60,465 bases of DNA from a virus. Below, piece after piece: positions 28,073-36,478 of the stretch. Below the pieces are notes generated by a model. It did not search any database. It was not told where the DNA came from and saw only the letters and a list, made by a program, of their open reading frames with translations. Each line of letters begins with the position of its first letter. Position 1 is the stretch's first letter. Where the stretch lies: the IMG/VR virus record IMGVR_UViG_3300021964_009736, positions 1 through 60,465 of that record. One strand, 5' to 3'. The translations under genes and the position numbers were made by a program.

Positions 28073-28569
28073 TTGTACTCGCAAAATGTAATTTGGGCAG
28101 TATATCTAGGTTCTAGTCCTAAATTTGCAGCCATATGTAAGCAATCATGATTCCAAAGCACATAAGTTCCCGCAGTCCAATCTAATATTTTTCCATCTAT
28201 TTCAAAAATATGTCCCGGTCTTCTATCTTCTAGGAATATTATAGCTCTTTTAATGACACTAGGATCATCTATATTATAAAGTTCTCTATATTTTTTGTAA
28301 GTATCAGAGTGATGAGGAAGTATGTTACATGTATTCATTTTATAGAAGCTCAAAGTTATATTTACTCCGTCAAATAATTTCATGAATTTACTGGTCCAAT
28401 CGGGCATTTCTCTACTCATATCGTAAAGTTTACCAGTAAATTCTTTTTGACTGTATCCTTGGAGTTTCCAAGTTTGTATTTGTAAACTATCATTAAATGG
28501 TAGTCGCTGATAGTCTAGTTCCTTATGTTGCATTTTCCAAAAAGGTTGAATCAAACCAGTAGAATACAT
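28069..28569 (-). CDS. 2OG/Fe(II) oxygenase-like protein (1 of 7)
   Basis: AGGAG precedes the ATG. H87-x-D89 (PHHSDTY), H145 (HDCLHMAANL) and R155 (RYTAQITF) form the 2-His-1-Asp iron triad and 2-oxoglutarate-binding Arg of the aspartyl/asparaginyl hydroxylase-like jelly roll. At 166 residues it is a bare catalytic core. First gene of the leftward block; the octamer GATAAATA lies 32 bases upstream. Hydroxylation of a protein side chain or peptide is the family's usual reaction; the substrate here is unknown. Confidence 0.7.
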   Translation of the reverse strand: MYSTGLIQPFWKMQHKELDYQRLPFNDSLQIQTWKLQGYSQKEFTGKLYDMSREMPDWTSKFMKLFDGVNITLSFYKMNTCNILPHHSDTYKKYRELYNIDDPSVIKRAIIFLEDRRPGHIFEIDGKILDWTAGTYVLWNHDCLHMAANLGLEPRYTAQITFCEYK

Positions 28570-28600
28570 TATAACTCCTAGGTAAATAAACTGCGTATAT

Positions 28601-28608
28601 TATTTATC
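28601..28608 (-). promoter_or_regulatory. T4-type late promoter octamer for the leftward block
   Basis: On the minus strand the bases read GATAAATA (plus TATTTATC), 32 bases upstream of the oxygenase ATG in the 49-base divergent gap. It would drive the leftward genes at 28569-25815. The rightward gene at 28619 has its AGGAG just beside it. Confidence 0.5.
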
Positions 28609-28618
28609 AGGAGTACAA

Positions 28619-29851
28619 ATGCACATAGGATTTATAGGAGTCGGAAAACTTGGATTACCCTGTGCTGAGGAAGTTGCAATCAGAGGTCATCAAGTTGGAT
28701 GCTATGATATAGATACAGCAATCAAAAGTGAATTAGTTACAATGCATGATTCTATTAAGGATGCAGTAGAAAACAAAGACATTGTATTTGTTGCAGTGCC
28801 TACACCTCACGATAAATCATATGATGGCAGAGCACCAACTAGTCATTTACCTCCTAAAGATTTTGATTACACTATTGTGAAAGAAGTAATTGCTGAAGCA
28901 AATAAATTTATGAATAATACACAACTGCTTTGTTTGATAAGCACTGTATTGCCAGGTACGGTCCGCAGAGATATTATACCATTAGTTACAAATACACGTT
29001 TTGTATATAATCCTTACTTAATTGCAATGGGTAGTGTTGCATGGGATATGGTTAATCCAGAGATGGTAATGATTGGCACTGATGATGGTAGTGAAACTGG
29101 CGATGCAAAGCAATTACGCGAATTTTATGAATCTATTATGGATAATTTTCCACGTTATGTTATAGGAACCTATGACGAGTGCGAGTGTATTAAGGTTTTT
29201 TACAATACATTCATTAGTACAAAGTTAAGTTTAGTAAATATGATGCAAGATGTAGCAATGAAGCAAGGCAATATTAATGTTGATGTTGTTACAGATGCTC
29301 TAGCAGAATCAACTATGCGCATTATGAGTACTCAATACATGCGAGCGGGCATGGGAGACGGCGGTGCATGCCATCCTAGAGATAATATTGCTCTACGTTA
29401 CATGGCAAAGGACTTAGACTTAGGGTATGATATATTTGATACTATAATGAATGCTAGAGAAATACAAGCAAAAAATCTTGCAAAATTTTTAGTTGAAAAA
29501 GCAAAGCAATATAATCTTCCTATATTAATCCATGGTGTTACTTATAAACCGGATGTCCCATACAAAGACGGCAGTTACAGTTTATTGGTTGCTCACTATT
29601 GCGAAGAAATGGGTTATTATCCTATTTTAGTTGATCCAATGACGCATCCTTTGCGAGGACCGTTTAAGGCTGTTGTTCTACTTGGTCATTCTAACCAGGT
29701 TACATATAACTACACTAAAGAAGAACAAAAACAAACTTTCTATTGTTATCTAGAAAAAGATAGTGTCATTGTAGATCCTTGGCGACTTTATAAGAATGAA
29801 GAACAAAAATATATCTATATACCCTATGGAAATACTAGACAAAAGGTTTAA
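28619..29851 (+). CDS. Nucleotide-sugar (UDP-glucose/GDP-mannose type) dehydrogenase
   Basis: AGGAG precedes the ATG. Residues 4-12 (GFIGVGKLG) form the NAD Rossmann loop; STVLPGT is at 109-115. Residues 248-255 (GGACHPRD) match the FGG-x-CFPKD motif of the family, with C251 as the catalytic thioester Cys. At 410 residues it is near the usual length. The C-terminal domain has GVTYKPDVPYKDGS. These enzymes oxidise UDP-hexose or GDP-mannose C6 to a uronate, precursor of acidic polysaccharide sugars. With glycosyltransferases around it, synthesis of a uronic-acid donor for a phage-directed glycan is plausible. Confidence 0.8.
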   Translation: MHIGFIGVGKLGLPCAEEVAIRGHQVGCYDIDTAIKSELVTMHDSIKDAVENKDIVFVAVPTPHDKSYDGRAPTSHLPPKDFDYTIVKEVIAEANKFMNNTQLLCLISTVLPGTVRRDIIPLVTNTRFVYNPYLIAMGSVAWDMVNPEMVMIGTDDGSETGDAKQLREFYESIMDNFPRYVIGTYDECECIKVFYNTFISTKLSLVNMMQDVAMKQGNINVDVVTDALAESTMRIMSTQYMRAGMGDGGACHPRDNIALRYMAKDLDLGYDIFDTIMNAREIQAKNLAKFLVEKAKQYNLPILIHGVTYKPDVPYKDGSYSLLVAHYCEEMGYYPILVDPMTHPLRGPFKAVVLLGHSNQVTYNYTKEEQKQTFYCYLEKDSVIVDPWRLYKNEEQKYIYIPYGNTRQKV

Positions 29852-29864
29852 TTTTTGTTATAAT
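29836..29864 (+). promoter_or_regulatory. Candidate extended -10 promoter
   Basis: TAGACA at 29836-29841 and TATAAT at 29859-29864 are 17 bases apart, with TG at 29856-29857 making an extended -10. The predicted start falls on the ATG at 29870, so an mRNA from here would be leaderless. The site overlaps the end of the upstream coding region, so a chance match is possible. Confidence 0.3.
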
Positions 29865-29869
29865 GTACT

Positions 29870-30556
29870 ATGTTTGATATAATCTTTATAAGCAACGGCG
29901 AGGCAAAAGCCGATGAAAATTACAACAACTTACTAGATAGGTTTCCTATCGCAAAAAGAGTAGATAAAGTACAAGGCATACATAATGCACACAAAAAAGC
30001 AGCCACCCTTTCATTAACAAAAATGTTCTGGGTAGTAGATGCAGATGCTGATATCGTTCCTAGTTTTGATTTTACATTTAATTATGCATATAAAGAATTA
30101 GACTTTAATACTGTATATACATATAGAAGTATAAATCCTGTAAACGATTTAATTTATGGGTATGGAGGTATTAAGTTATTACCTAAGAAGTTAGTACTAG
30201 ATATGAATATGAATTCTGTAGACATGACTACTAGCATTTCAGATAAATTTGTTCCGTTGCCGGAAATATCTAATATTACAAGGTTTAATATAGATGAATT
30301 TAGTGCTTGGAAGAGTGGATTTAGAGAATGTGTGAAACTAGCAAGTAAAGTTATTGAAAAGCAAGATGATAAAGAAACTGAACTTAGATTGAATGTATGG
30401 TGTAGTGACAAATTTACAGATAGAAAATTCGGCAAACAAACAATAAATGGAGCAAAAGCAGGGCGTAATTATGCATTCAACAATGCTAATTCTCTTTCAA
30501 ATATAAATGATTTCGGATGGTTATATGAACAATTTTCAAAAAATACCCTGGGATAA
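29870..30556 (+). CDS. Glycosyltransferase-like protein, paralogue of the gene at 23577
   Basis: The 228-residue protein begins MFDIIFISNG and keeps ENYNNLL, FPIAKRV, a D57-x-D59-x-D61 cluster (WVVDADADIVP), YGYGGIKLL and FSAWKSGFRECVK. The same order is found in the protein at 23577. No Shine-Dalgarno sequence is obvious before the ATG, 18 bases after the previous gene. A GT-A transferase is likely; donor may be the product of the neighbouring dehydrogenase, an inference. The 3' end overlaps the next gene by 32 bases. Confidence 0.6.
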   Translation: MFDIIFISNGEAKADENYNNLLDRFPIAKRVDKVQGIHNAHKKAATLSLTKMFWVVDADADIVPSFDFTFNYAYKELDFNTVYTYRSINPVNDLIYGYGGIKLLPKKLVLDMNMNSVDMTTSISDKFVPLPEISNITRFNIDEFSAWKSGFRECVKLASKVIEKQDDKETELRLNVWCSDKFTDRKFGKQTINGAKAGRNYAFNNANSLSNINDFGWLYEQFSKNTLG

Positions 30557-31511
30557 TATTACTGAATTCGGTCAGAAAACTCTCCTAAAGAGCCATCTTT
30601 TTACAGTTTCGTGGATCCTGGCTAGATTTTGTAATTATAACTGCTCTTATTGCTGGCCATACGCTAGATCTAGTACCCCTGACCACCAAGATTTAGAAAT
30701 TTACTTAAACACCATAGATAGTATCAAAGCACAGGCAAGAAACAATGGTTTCAAAGATTTCCACTTTAGTTTTAGTGGAGGGGAACCAACTGCTTATAAA
30801 TACTTTGGAGACATTATAGATCATTATTGTAATGATATTCAACCAGACTATCAAAGCATACATATGACAACTAATCTCTCACCAGGCAGTAAGTGGTGGA
30901 ACAAATGGATACAAAATACAAGCAAATTAAATAGAAAAAGTATTACTGCAAGTTTTCATGCAGAATTTGCTAAAGAGCAGGAGTTTGGAGACAAATGTCT
31001 TCAATTAATTAATGAAGGTGTATTACTTACAATTAACCAAGTTATGGTTCCTGAAATGTTTGAAGAGTATTACAAACGTTGTGAACGATTTGCCGCCAGA
31101 GGCATTAATGTCACTCTCAAGCCTCAGTCAGACACAACTGCCTCCTACGTGGTATCAGGATATACTAAAGACCAAATTCAAAGAATGCAAACAGGATTTC
31201 CCCAGCACGTTGACGGAGAACAAAAAGCTCAAATCGCACTCTACGACGATCAAGGAATAGAGTATGAATTAGACCAAGCCGAAAGGTTTAATGCGTTCGG
31301 ATTTAATAAATTTAAGGGTTGGACTTGCAATGCAGGATATCAAGGCTGTGTCATACGCGGTAATGAAGTAAAGCGCAGCTATAGTTGTCATGATGAACCC
31401 TTAGGCACGCTGTATGACGGTTTTACGCTGTTTAAGACACCATCTAAATGTATTACACCTAGTTGTGTTAGTTCAGCAGACAGCAAGCTACCTAAGGTCA
31501 AAAATGTATAA
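30525..31511 (+). CDS. Radical SAM protein, WxxxxxCNYxCSYC subfamily (1 of 2)
   Basis: I prefer ATG at 30525 (GGATGG upstream) over one at 30507. C36-x3-C40-x2-C43 (RFCNYNCSYCWP) is the SAM cluster site and FSGGEPT follows. The C-terminus has GWTCNAGYQGC, SCHDEPLGTL and a CITPSC pair, a SPASM/twitch-like set for auxiliary clusters. The gene at 35027 has the same N-terminal W-x-x-x-x-x-CNYxCSYC and a GWTC-x-AG C-terminal segment. The start lies inside the previous gene, and its stop overlaps the next ATG by 8 bases. Confidence 0.75.
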   Translation: MNNFQKIPWDNITEFGQKTLLKSHLFTVSWILARFCNYNCSYCWPYARSSTPDHQDLEIYLNTIDSIKAQARNNGFKDFHFSFSGGEPTAYKYFGDIIDHYCNDIQPDYQSIHMTTNLSPGSKWWNKWIQNTSKLNRKSITASFHAEFAKEQEFGDKCLQLINEGVLLTINQVMVPEMFEEYYKRCERFAARGINVTLKPQSDTTASYVVSGYTKDQIQRMQTGFPQHVDGEQKAQIALYDDQGIEYELDQAERFNAFGFNKFKGWTCNAGYQGCVIRGNEVKRSYSCHDEPLGTLYDGFTLFKTPSKCITPSCVSSADSKLPKVKNV

Positions 31512-32493
31512 TTTATCACAAATAACTCATATTCATTTAGAAGTCACGACAAAATGTCAAGCACGGTGTCCTATGTGTCCAAGAAGAATTCAAGGCGGAC
31601 CATTATCACCATTTATAGAACTAGTTGAAATTGATTTAGAAACTTTCAAAAATTGGTTTCCTTTGCATTTTTTACAAAAACTTCCTAGTATATCTTTTTG
31701 TGGTAATTTAGGAGATCCTATAATTGCAAAAGATACATTAGAAATATGTCAATATCTAAGACAATGTAATAACAACATCTATATCCAACTGCACACCAAT
31801 GGTAGCGCAAGAAGTTTAGATTGGTGGGAATCCTTAGCAAAATTAGATGTTGTAGTTGTATTTGGAATAGATGGATTAGAAGATACACACAGTAGGTATA
31901 GAATAAACACAAGTTTCCCTACAATAATAGAAAATGCAAAACACTTTATTGCTCATGGCGGTCGTGCTAGATGGGATATGTTAGTTTTTGATCATAATAA
32001 ACATCAAGTAGATGAGTGCAGATTATTTTCTGAGTTATTAGGATTTGAAAAGTTTTTTAGTAAGAATACATCAAGATTTAAAGATGGTAAATTTAATGTA
32101 TTAGATGACACAGGAAAAACTATCGATATACTTTATCCTACAGAAAAAAGTATTAGCCACACAAATAGTGTCAAAGAATCAATCTCTGAAAGTATTCCTA
32201 ACATAACTTGTAAAGCAAAAGAACTGAATAGCATTTATGTTTCTGCTAACGGAAATATTGCTCCATGTTGTTGGTTAGATTTTGAATACATACCTCCTCC
32301 GTCTGAATCTAGGATAGATTTTATGGACAAAATAGGAATTTTTCCTAATCTAAAGTCTCAATCGTTAGAAGATATTTTTAATTCTAGTTACTTCAGTGAT
32401 ATAGAAGACTTGTTCAATAGTAATCAATGTCTTAAGGAATGTAGCAAACAGTGTGGTAAGTTTGATAAACTAGGAGCTCAGTTTGAAAGTTGA
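31504..32493 (+). CDS. Radical SAM/SPASM-like protein (1 of 2)
   Basis: ATG at 31504 overlaps the upstream stop by 8 bases. C18-x3-C22-x2-C25 (TTKCQARCPMC) binds the SAM cluster. APCCW and CLKECSKQC in the last third form a SPASM-like auxiliary region. A central GGRARWDMLVFDHNKHQ block matches the protein at 41425 almost residue for residue, so these two form a subfamily. SPASM enzymes commonly act on peptides in RiPP maturation; peptide or protein substrate is an inference. Confidence 0.78.
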   Translation: MYNLSQITHIHLEVTTKCQARCPMCPRRIQGGPLSPFIELVEIDLETFKNWFPLHFLQKLPSISFCGNLGDPIIAKDTLEICQYLRQCNNNIYIQLHTNGSARSLDWWESLAKLDVVVVFGIDGLEDTHSRYRINTSFPTIIENAKHFIAHGGRARWDMLVFDHNKHQVDECRLFSELLGFEKFFSKNTSRFKDGKFNVLDDTGKTIDILYPTEKSISHTNSVKESISESIPNITCKAKELNSIYVSANGNIAPCCWLDFEYIPPPSESRIDFMDKIGIFPNLKSQSLEDIFNSSYFSDIEDLFNSNQCLKECSKQCGKFDKLGAQFES

Positions 32494-33082
32494 AATTGAA
32501 GATGTTCTTTTTTGGATGGATGCTGTCCGGAACAGTAACGATCATTACCGCACCTTAGAAAGTTTTTGGAAAGGACAAATAAGGAGTAAAGTTTGGCTGA
32601 CACAAGAATTACAAGGATTTGTCCCTGTAACGCCACAAAAGGTTGTAATATACGGCGGCTGGAATGGCGTTTTGGCTAGCATATTGTTTAACAGCAAACT
32701 TAATATTGATCATATTACTTCGGTTGATATAGATCCTAACTGTCAGGAAGTAGCCTATACTGTAAATAAGCGGCAAGAAATATTAGGAAGATTTTCTGCT
32801 GTAACAGCTGATATGTGTAATTATGCTACAGAAGCAGATATAGTAATTAATACTAGTTGTGAACATATTACACAACATCAGTATGAGAAATGGATTGAAA
32901 ATCAACCTTCTGATGCAACTTATGTTTTACAAAGTAACGATTATGATAGTCTTAATGAACATATTAATTGTGTATATGATTTAAATGAATTTACTTCTAA
33001 ATCAATGATTAAACCTTACTATAGGGGTATATTAGATACTCCTAAATATAATAGATACATGCTTATAGGTAAGAAAAAATGA
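32483..33082 (+). CDS. Class I SAM-dependent methyltransferase-like protein
   Basis: TTG at 32483 is the only good start; AGGAG sits 8 bases upstream, and it overlaps the previous stop by 11 bases. Residues 57-63 (YGGWNGV) are the SAM-binding motif I, VDIDP (81-85) the acidic loop, INTSCEH (122-128) motif IV. At 199 residues it is a minimal Rossmann methyltransferase with no target-recognition domain. It lies between two radical SAM genes, so methylation of the same substrate is plausible. Confidence 0.65.
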   Translation: MKVEIEDVLFWMDAVRNSNDHYRTLESFWKGQIRSKVWLTQELQGFVPVTPQKVVIYGGWNGVLASILFNSKLNIDHITSVDIDPNCQEVAYTVNKRQEILGRFSAVTADMCNYATEADIVINTSCEHITQHQYEKWIENQPSDATYVLQSNDYDSLNEHINCVYDLNEFTSKSMIKPYYRGILDTPKYNRYMLIGKKK

Positions 33083-34374
33083 GTAACACTTTTTGTCCAT
33101 TACCTTGGATTCATCTTGCCACTAGACCAAATGGTGATGTACGTGTTTGCTGTACTGCAAATGCAAGTGGAGCAGGCAAACAAGATGAAAAAGAAGCAGG
33201 TTTAGTTAAACAAGACGGTGTACGTATGAATCTCAGAGATCATAGTATAGAAGAAATCTGGAATAGCAGTCATATGCGTAGGACTAGGTTACAGATGCTA
33301 AACGGTGAAATCCCTGAAAGTTGTAAGAAATGTTTTATAGAGGAAAGCAAAGGTATACGTAGCAAACGGAATTGGGAAACAGAAGTTTGGAATCAACGGT
33401 TAGACATAGACAATATAGTTAGTAAGACAAAAGATGACGGATCACTTCCTGTGGAGATACCTTATTATGATTTGAGATTGGGCAATTTATGTAATTTGAA
33501 ATGTGTTATGTGTAGCCCACATGATAGTAGTTCATGGATCAAGGACTGGAAATTACAATATCCAAACTACAAAAATAAAGATCTTATCAATAACGAAAAT
33601 TGGAATCCTGCATTTGATTATACTTGGTATAAGAAAAGTTCATTTATAAATTCTATTAAAGATGATGCAAAAAATATTAAAGAATTATACTTTGCAGGAG
33701 GTGAACCATTATTAATTCCAGAACATTCTGCTATTTTGGATTTTATGATAGAAAGCGGCAATGCAAAAAATTGTGTTCTAAGATATAATACTAATGGTAC
33801 TATAATAGAAGATTCTATGATTAGTAAATGGGAAAAATTTAAGTCTGTCAAAGTTAATTTTAGTGTAGATAGCATTAGTGAACGCAACGAATATATTAGA
33901 TATCCTTCTATATGGAGTGATATTATATCAAATCTTGAAAGACTTGATCAAACACCAGACAATATTACAGTCAATTTAGCTTGTGCGGTGCAGCTACTAA
34001 ACATTACTACACTACCTTTGTTAGCAGAATGGAAACATGACATGAAATTCAAAAAGATCAATAAGCCTCCTTTTGGTGCAGGCACAATAGGATTGCATTT
34101 GGTGTATTTGCCCAGTCATATGAATGTTAAGGTGTTGCCGAAAATAATTAAGGATCGGGCTGCAGACAATATTGAAAAATTTATTGCTACACAATCTGAT
34201 AAAGAATTTATAGAAAATCCATACGGCAAACAAAGATGGCAGGGATTAGTTAATTACATGTATAGTGAAGATTGGACAGATAAACTTCCTGCTACTTTAG
34301 AATATTTAACAAGTTGCGACAAAACAAGAAATACAAATTTTAGGAATATATTTCCTGAGTTAGGAGAATTATAA
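33079..34374 (+). CDS. Twitch-type radical SAM enzyme (2 of 5)
   Basis: The ATG overlaps the previous stop (ATGA). FCPLPWIHLATRPNGDVRVCC gives N-terminal C6, C24 and C25, CKKC adds C82 and C85, and C138-x3-C142-x2-C145 (GNLCNLKCVMC) is the SAM cluster. FAGGEPL follows. The C-terminus is CDKTRNTNFRNIFPEL, the shared signature of five proteins here. The classic N-terminal twitch pattern (PW...G.V..CC) is intact in this copy. Overlaps the next gene by 1 base (TAATG). Confidence 0.82.
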   Translation: MSNTFCPLPWIHLATRPNGDVRVCCTANASGAGKQDEKEAGLVKQDGVRMNLRDHSIEEIWNSSHMRRTRLQMLNGEIPESCKKCFIEESKGIRSKRNWETEVWNQRLDIDNIVSKTKDDGSLPVEIPYYDLRLGNLCNLKCVMCSPHDSSSWIKDWKLQYPNYKNKDLINNENWNPAFDYTWYKKSSFINSIKDDAKNIKELYFAGGEPLLIPEHSAILDFMIESGNAKNCVLRYNTNGTIIEDSMISKWEKFKSVKVNFSVDSISERNEYIRYPSIWSDIISNLERLDQTPDNITVNLACAVQLLNITTLPLLAEWKHDMKFKKINKPPFGAGTIGLHLVYLPSHMNVKVLPKIIKDRAADNIEKFIATQSDKEFIENPYGKQRWQGLVNYMYSEDWTDKLPATLEYLTSCDKTRNTNFRNIFPELGEL

Positions 34375-35030
34375 TGGATAAAGATATGATAGAAAGAGGT
34401 TTGCTTTGGAATAGCCTAGCAAATTTAGGAGAAACTGCAAAACTAAAGTATAGCATTGACCTCGGTGAAGTACAAGACCAATTAAAGCAATTTGATGACA
34501 ACTGGTGTCCTTATAACCAAAAGAAAGATACTCATAATAATAGATGGGGATTACCGGTAACAAGTCATACTGGCGATGTTATGGATAATTATCATCTCAA
34601 TAGCTTTGGCTATATGCAAAAGTATCACGATGTAGAGATGAAAGAAGAAAATTTTAATACTCCTACAGAGGTTTACAAAAAAATTCCTGGTATTGCAAAA
34701 CTTGTTGATGTTTTTGCTCCTGATATAGGGCGTGTACATTTATTAAGAGTAGACCAAGGTGGATTTTTCCCACCACATAGAGATTTTCATGGTGTTGCAC
34801 CAGAGTATTTTAGATTGCTATGTGTTTTTGGCAAATGTAAGCCTGAAAATTTTGTTCACATGCTTAACGGAAAACCAATGTATCCTGATCCGGGATTCTT
34901 GTATTTTGTGAATTTTCAATTGGATCATAGCGTGTTTAGTTTTTCAGATGGACTTTACGCACTTATACTAACAGTAAAGTTGAATCAAAGAACTACTGAT
35001 ATAATTTTGAAAAATACTATGGCCGAATGA
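34374..35030 (+). CDS. 2OG/Fe(II) oxygenase-like protein (2 of 7), variant
   Basis: AGGAG precedes the ATG. H135-x-D137 (PPHRDFHG) and H185 (QLDHSVFSF) supply the iron triad of the jelly-roll fold. The Arg that usually follows the distal His by about 10 residues to bind 2-oxoglutarate is not visible (SDGLYALILTV), so cosubstrate binding may differ or the enzyme may be altered. It lies between two radical SAM genes with coupled stops and starts, suggesting action on the same substrate. Confidence 0.6.
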   Translation: MDKDMIERGLLWNSLANLGETAKLKYSIDLGEVQDQLKQFDDNWCPYNQKKDTHNNRWGLPVTSHTGDVMDNYHLNSFGYMQKYHDVEMKEENFNTPTEVYKKIPGIAKLVDVFAPDIGRVHLLRVDQGGFFPPHRDFHGVAPEYFRLLCVFGKCKPENFVHMLNGKPMYPDPGFLYFVNFQLDHSVFSFSDGLYALILTVKLNQRTTDIILKNTMAE

Positions 35031-35935
35031 ATATACAATACGAAAATAAAGCAAAAGAAGACTGGTTTTTAATTAGTTGGGCGTTAAGTAATAAATGTAA
35101 TTATAGATGTTCGTACTGTCCTGATTTTTTACACAACGGTAGTAGTGGACACCCTAATTGGGATACAGTAAGTAAATTTATTAAGAACTTTCATCCATCT
35201 GGCAAAAAACTTTGCTACAGAATTACTGGCGGCGAACCTACATTTTGGAAAAAATTTATAGACATGGCAAAACTTATCAAAGAAAATGGCCATAGCTTTA
35301 GTTTTATAACAAATGGAAGCCAAAGTGTAGACTATTATAAATTAATAGATCAATATACAGACGGTATGATTATAAGTTATCATCCTGAATATGCCGACAT
35401 TGATCATTTTGTAGACATAGCAAATAACATGCAGTGCGAAGTTGCAATAAACTTGATGATGCCTCATGATCCGGAAGGATTTAACAACTCTGTAAATATA
35501 GCAAAAAAACTTTTTGACAAAACACATAGATTAGCTATTTGGCCGAAAGTCATCTTAGATAAGACCACAGGTGAACATATTACAAATGAGCTTACAGATT
35601 ATACATCAGAGCAGTTACATATTATACAAAATTGGCCTTACTTTAGAAAATTAAATGATGAAAATCTGCATAGAGGAAATATATTGTATAACGGACAACC
35701 TACAGATGCAAATCAATTAATTACTAAAGGATTGAATAAGCATAAAGGTTGGACATGTTGGGCAGGATTAGATATGATTTATATCGAATGGGGGAAAATT
35801 TATAGAGCAGAATGTTTTCAGGGCGGCCCTATTGGCACTTTAGAAAACTTCAAAATGCCTAATAACACAGTAACTTGTAATAAGGATATATGTAGTTGTT
35901 TGAGCGATATTTACCTACGTAAATTCATGCCATAA
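35027..35935 (+). CDS. Radical SAM protein, WxxxxxCNYxCSYC subfamily (2 of 2)
   Basis: The ATG overlaps the previous stop (ATGA). C24-x3-C28-x2-C31 (NKCNYRCSYC) binds the SAM cluster and ITGGEPT follows. The C-terminal region has GWTCWAGLD, AECFQGGPIGTL and VTCNKDICSC, a Cys-rich end comparable with the paralogue at 30525. At 302 residues it is compact and has no N-terminal auxiliary domain. The 3' end overlaps the opposite-strand SDR gene by 21 bases. Confidence 0.75.
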   Translation: MNIQYENKAKEDWFLISWALSNKCNYRCSYCPDFLHNGSSGHPNWDTVSKFIKNFHPSGKKLCYRITGGEPTFWKKFIDMAKLIKENGHSFSFITNGSQSVDYYKLIDQYTDGMIISYHPEYADIDHFVDIANNMQCEVAINLMMPHDPEGFNNSVNIAKKLFDKTHRLAIWPKVILDKTTGEHITNELTDYTSEQLHIIQNWPYFRKLNDENLHRGNILYNGQPTDANQLITKGLNKHKGWTCWAGLDMIYIEWGKIYRAECFQGGPIGTLENFKMPNNTVTCNKDICSCLSDIYLRKFMP

Positions 35936-36478
35936 TTTATTTTGTACAGGGTCTACACTTAGTTCATTGATATTAATATCATTTGGTTGATCTATAATCC
36001 ATTTAATATACTTTGCAGCTAATTCAATAGGCATAGTGTGTCTGTCTTCTTTAATTACATTACTTAAAGTACCTAAACTTAATAATGTAACTTTTGGTCC
36101 TTCTTTCCAAACACCGTTTAAAGACAGCACATTACACACAGACCTTAATGTTTTTTTGTCTGTAGCATATTGCCATACTCTGCCGTCAACTACTCTATCT
36201 ATTGTGCTACCTATACATATGATATGTATTTTGTGGTTATTTTCCAATGATTGATTGTAAACAGCATTTAGAATTTCTGTTTGTTTAAAGTTTGGTATGT
36301 GTGAGCAATTTACAAAGATATTGTAGTTTTGTGTCAATTTAACTAATCTATCTATATCTCTTTGTAGTTCAAGGTCAAAACCACTAGATCTGCTGACAAA
36401 GGCTGTATGTGGATACATCTTACCTATTTCTTTTGCTAATCCAAAATCTTTATTACCTGTAATTAATATATCAGACAT
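35915..36478 (-). CDS. Short-chain dehydrogenase/reductase-like protein
   Basis: ATG at 36478 overlaps the previous stop by 8 bases; an in-frame start four codons earlier is less likely. TGNKDFG (7-13) is the dinucleotide loop, VNCSH (56-60) replaces the NNAG motif, CIGST holds the Ser, and Y104-x3-K108 (YATDK) the catalytic pair. At 187 residues it is shorter than typical SDRs (about 250). A ketoreductase or sugar epimerase/reductase role is open. Last gene of the leftward block. Confidence 0.65.
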   Translation of the reverse strand: MSDILITGNKDFGLAKEIGKMYPHTAFVSRSSGFDLELQRDIDRLVKLTQNYNIFVNCSHIPNFKQTEILNAVYNQSLENNHKIHIICIGSTIDRVVDGRVWQYATDKKTLRSVCNVLSLNGVWKEGPKVTLLSLGTLSNVIKEDRHTMPIELAAKYIKWIIDQPNDININELSVDPVQNKLWHEFT

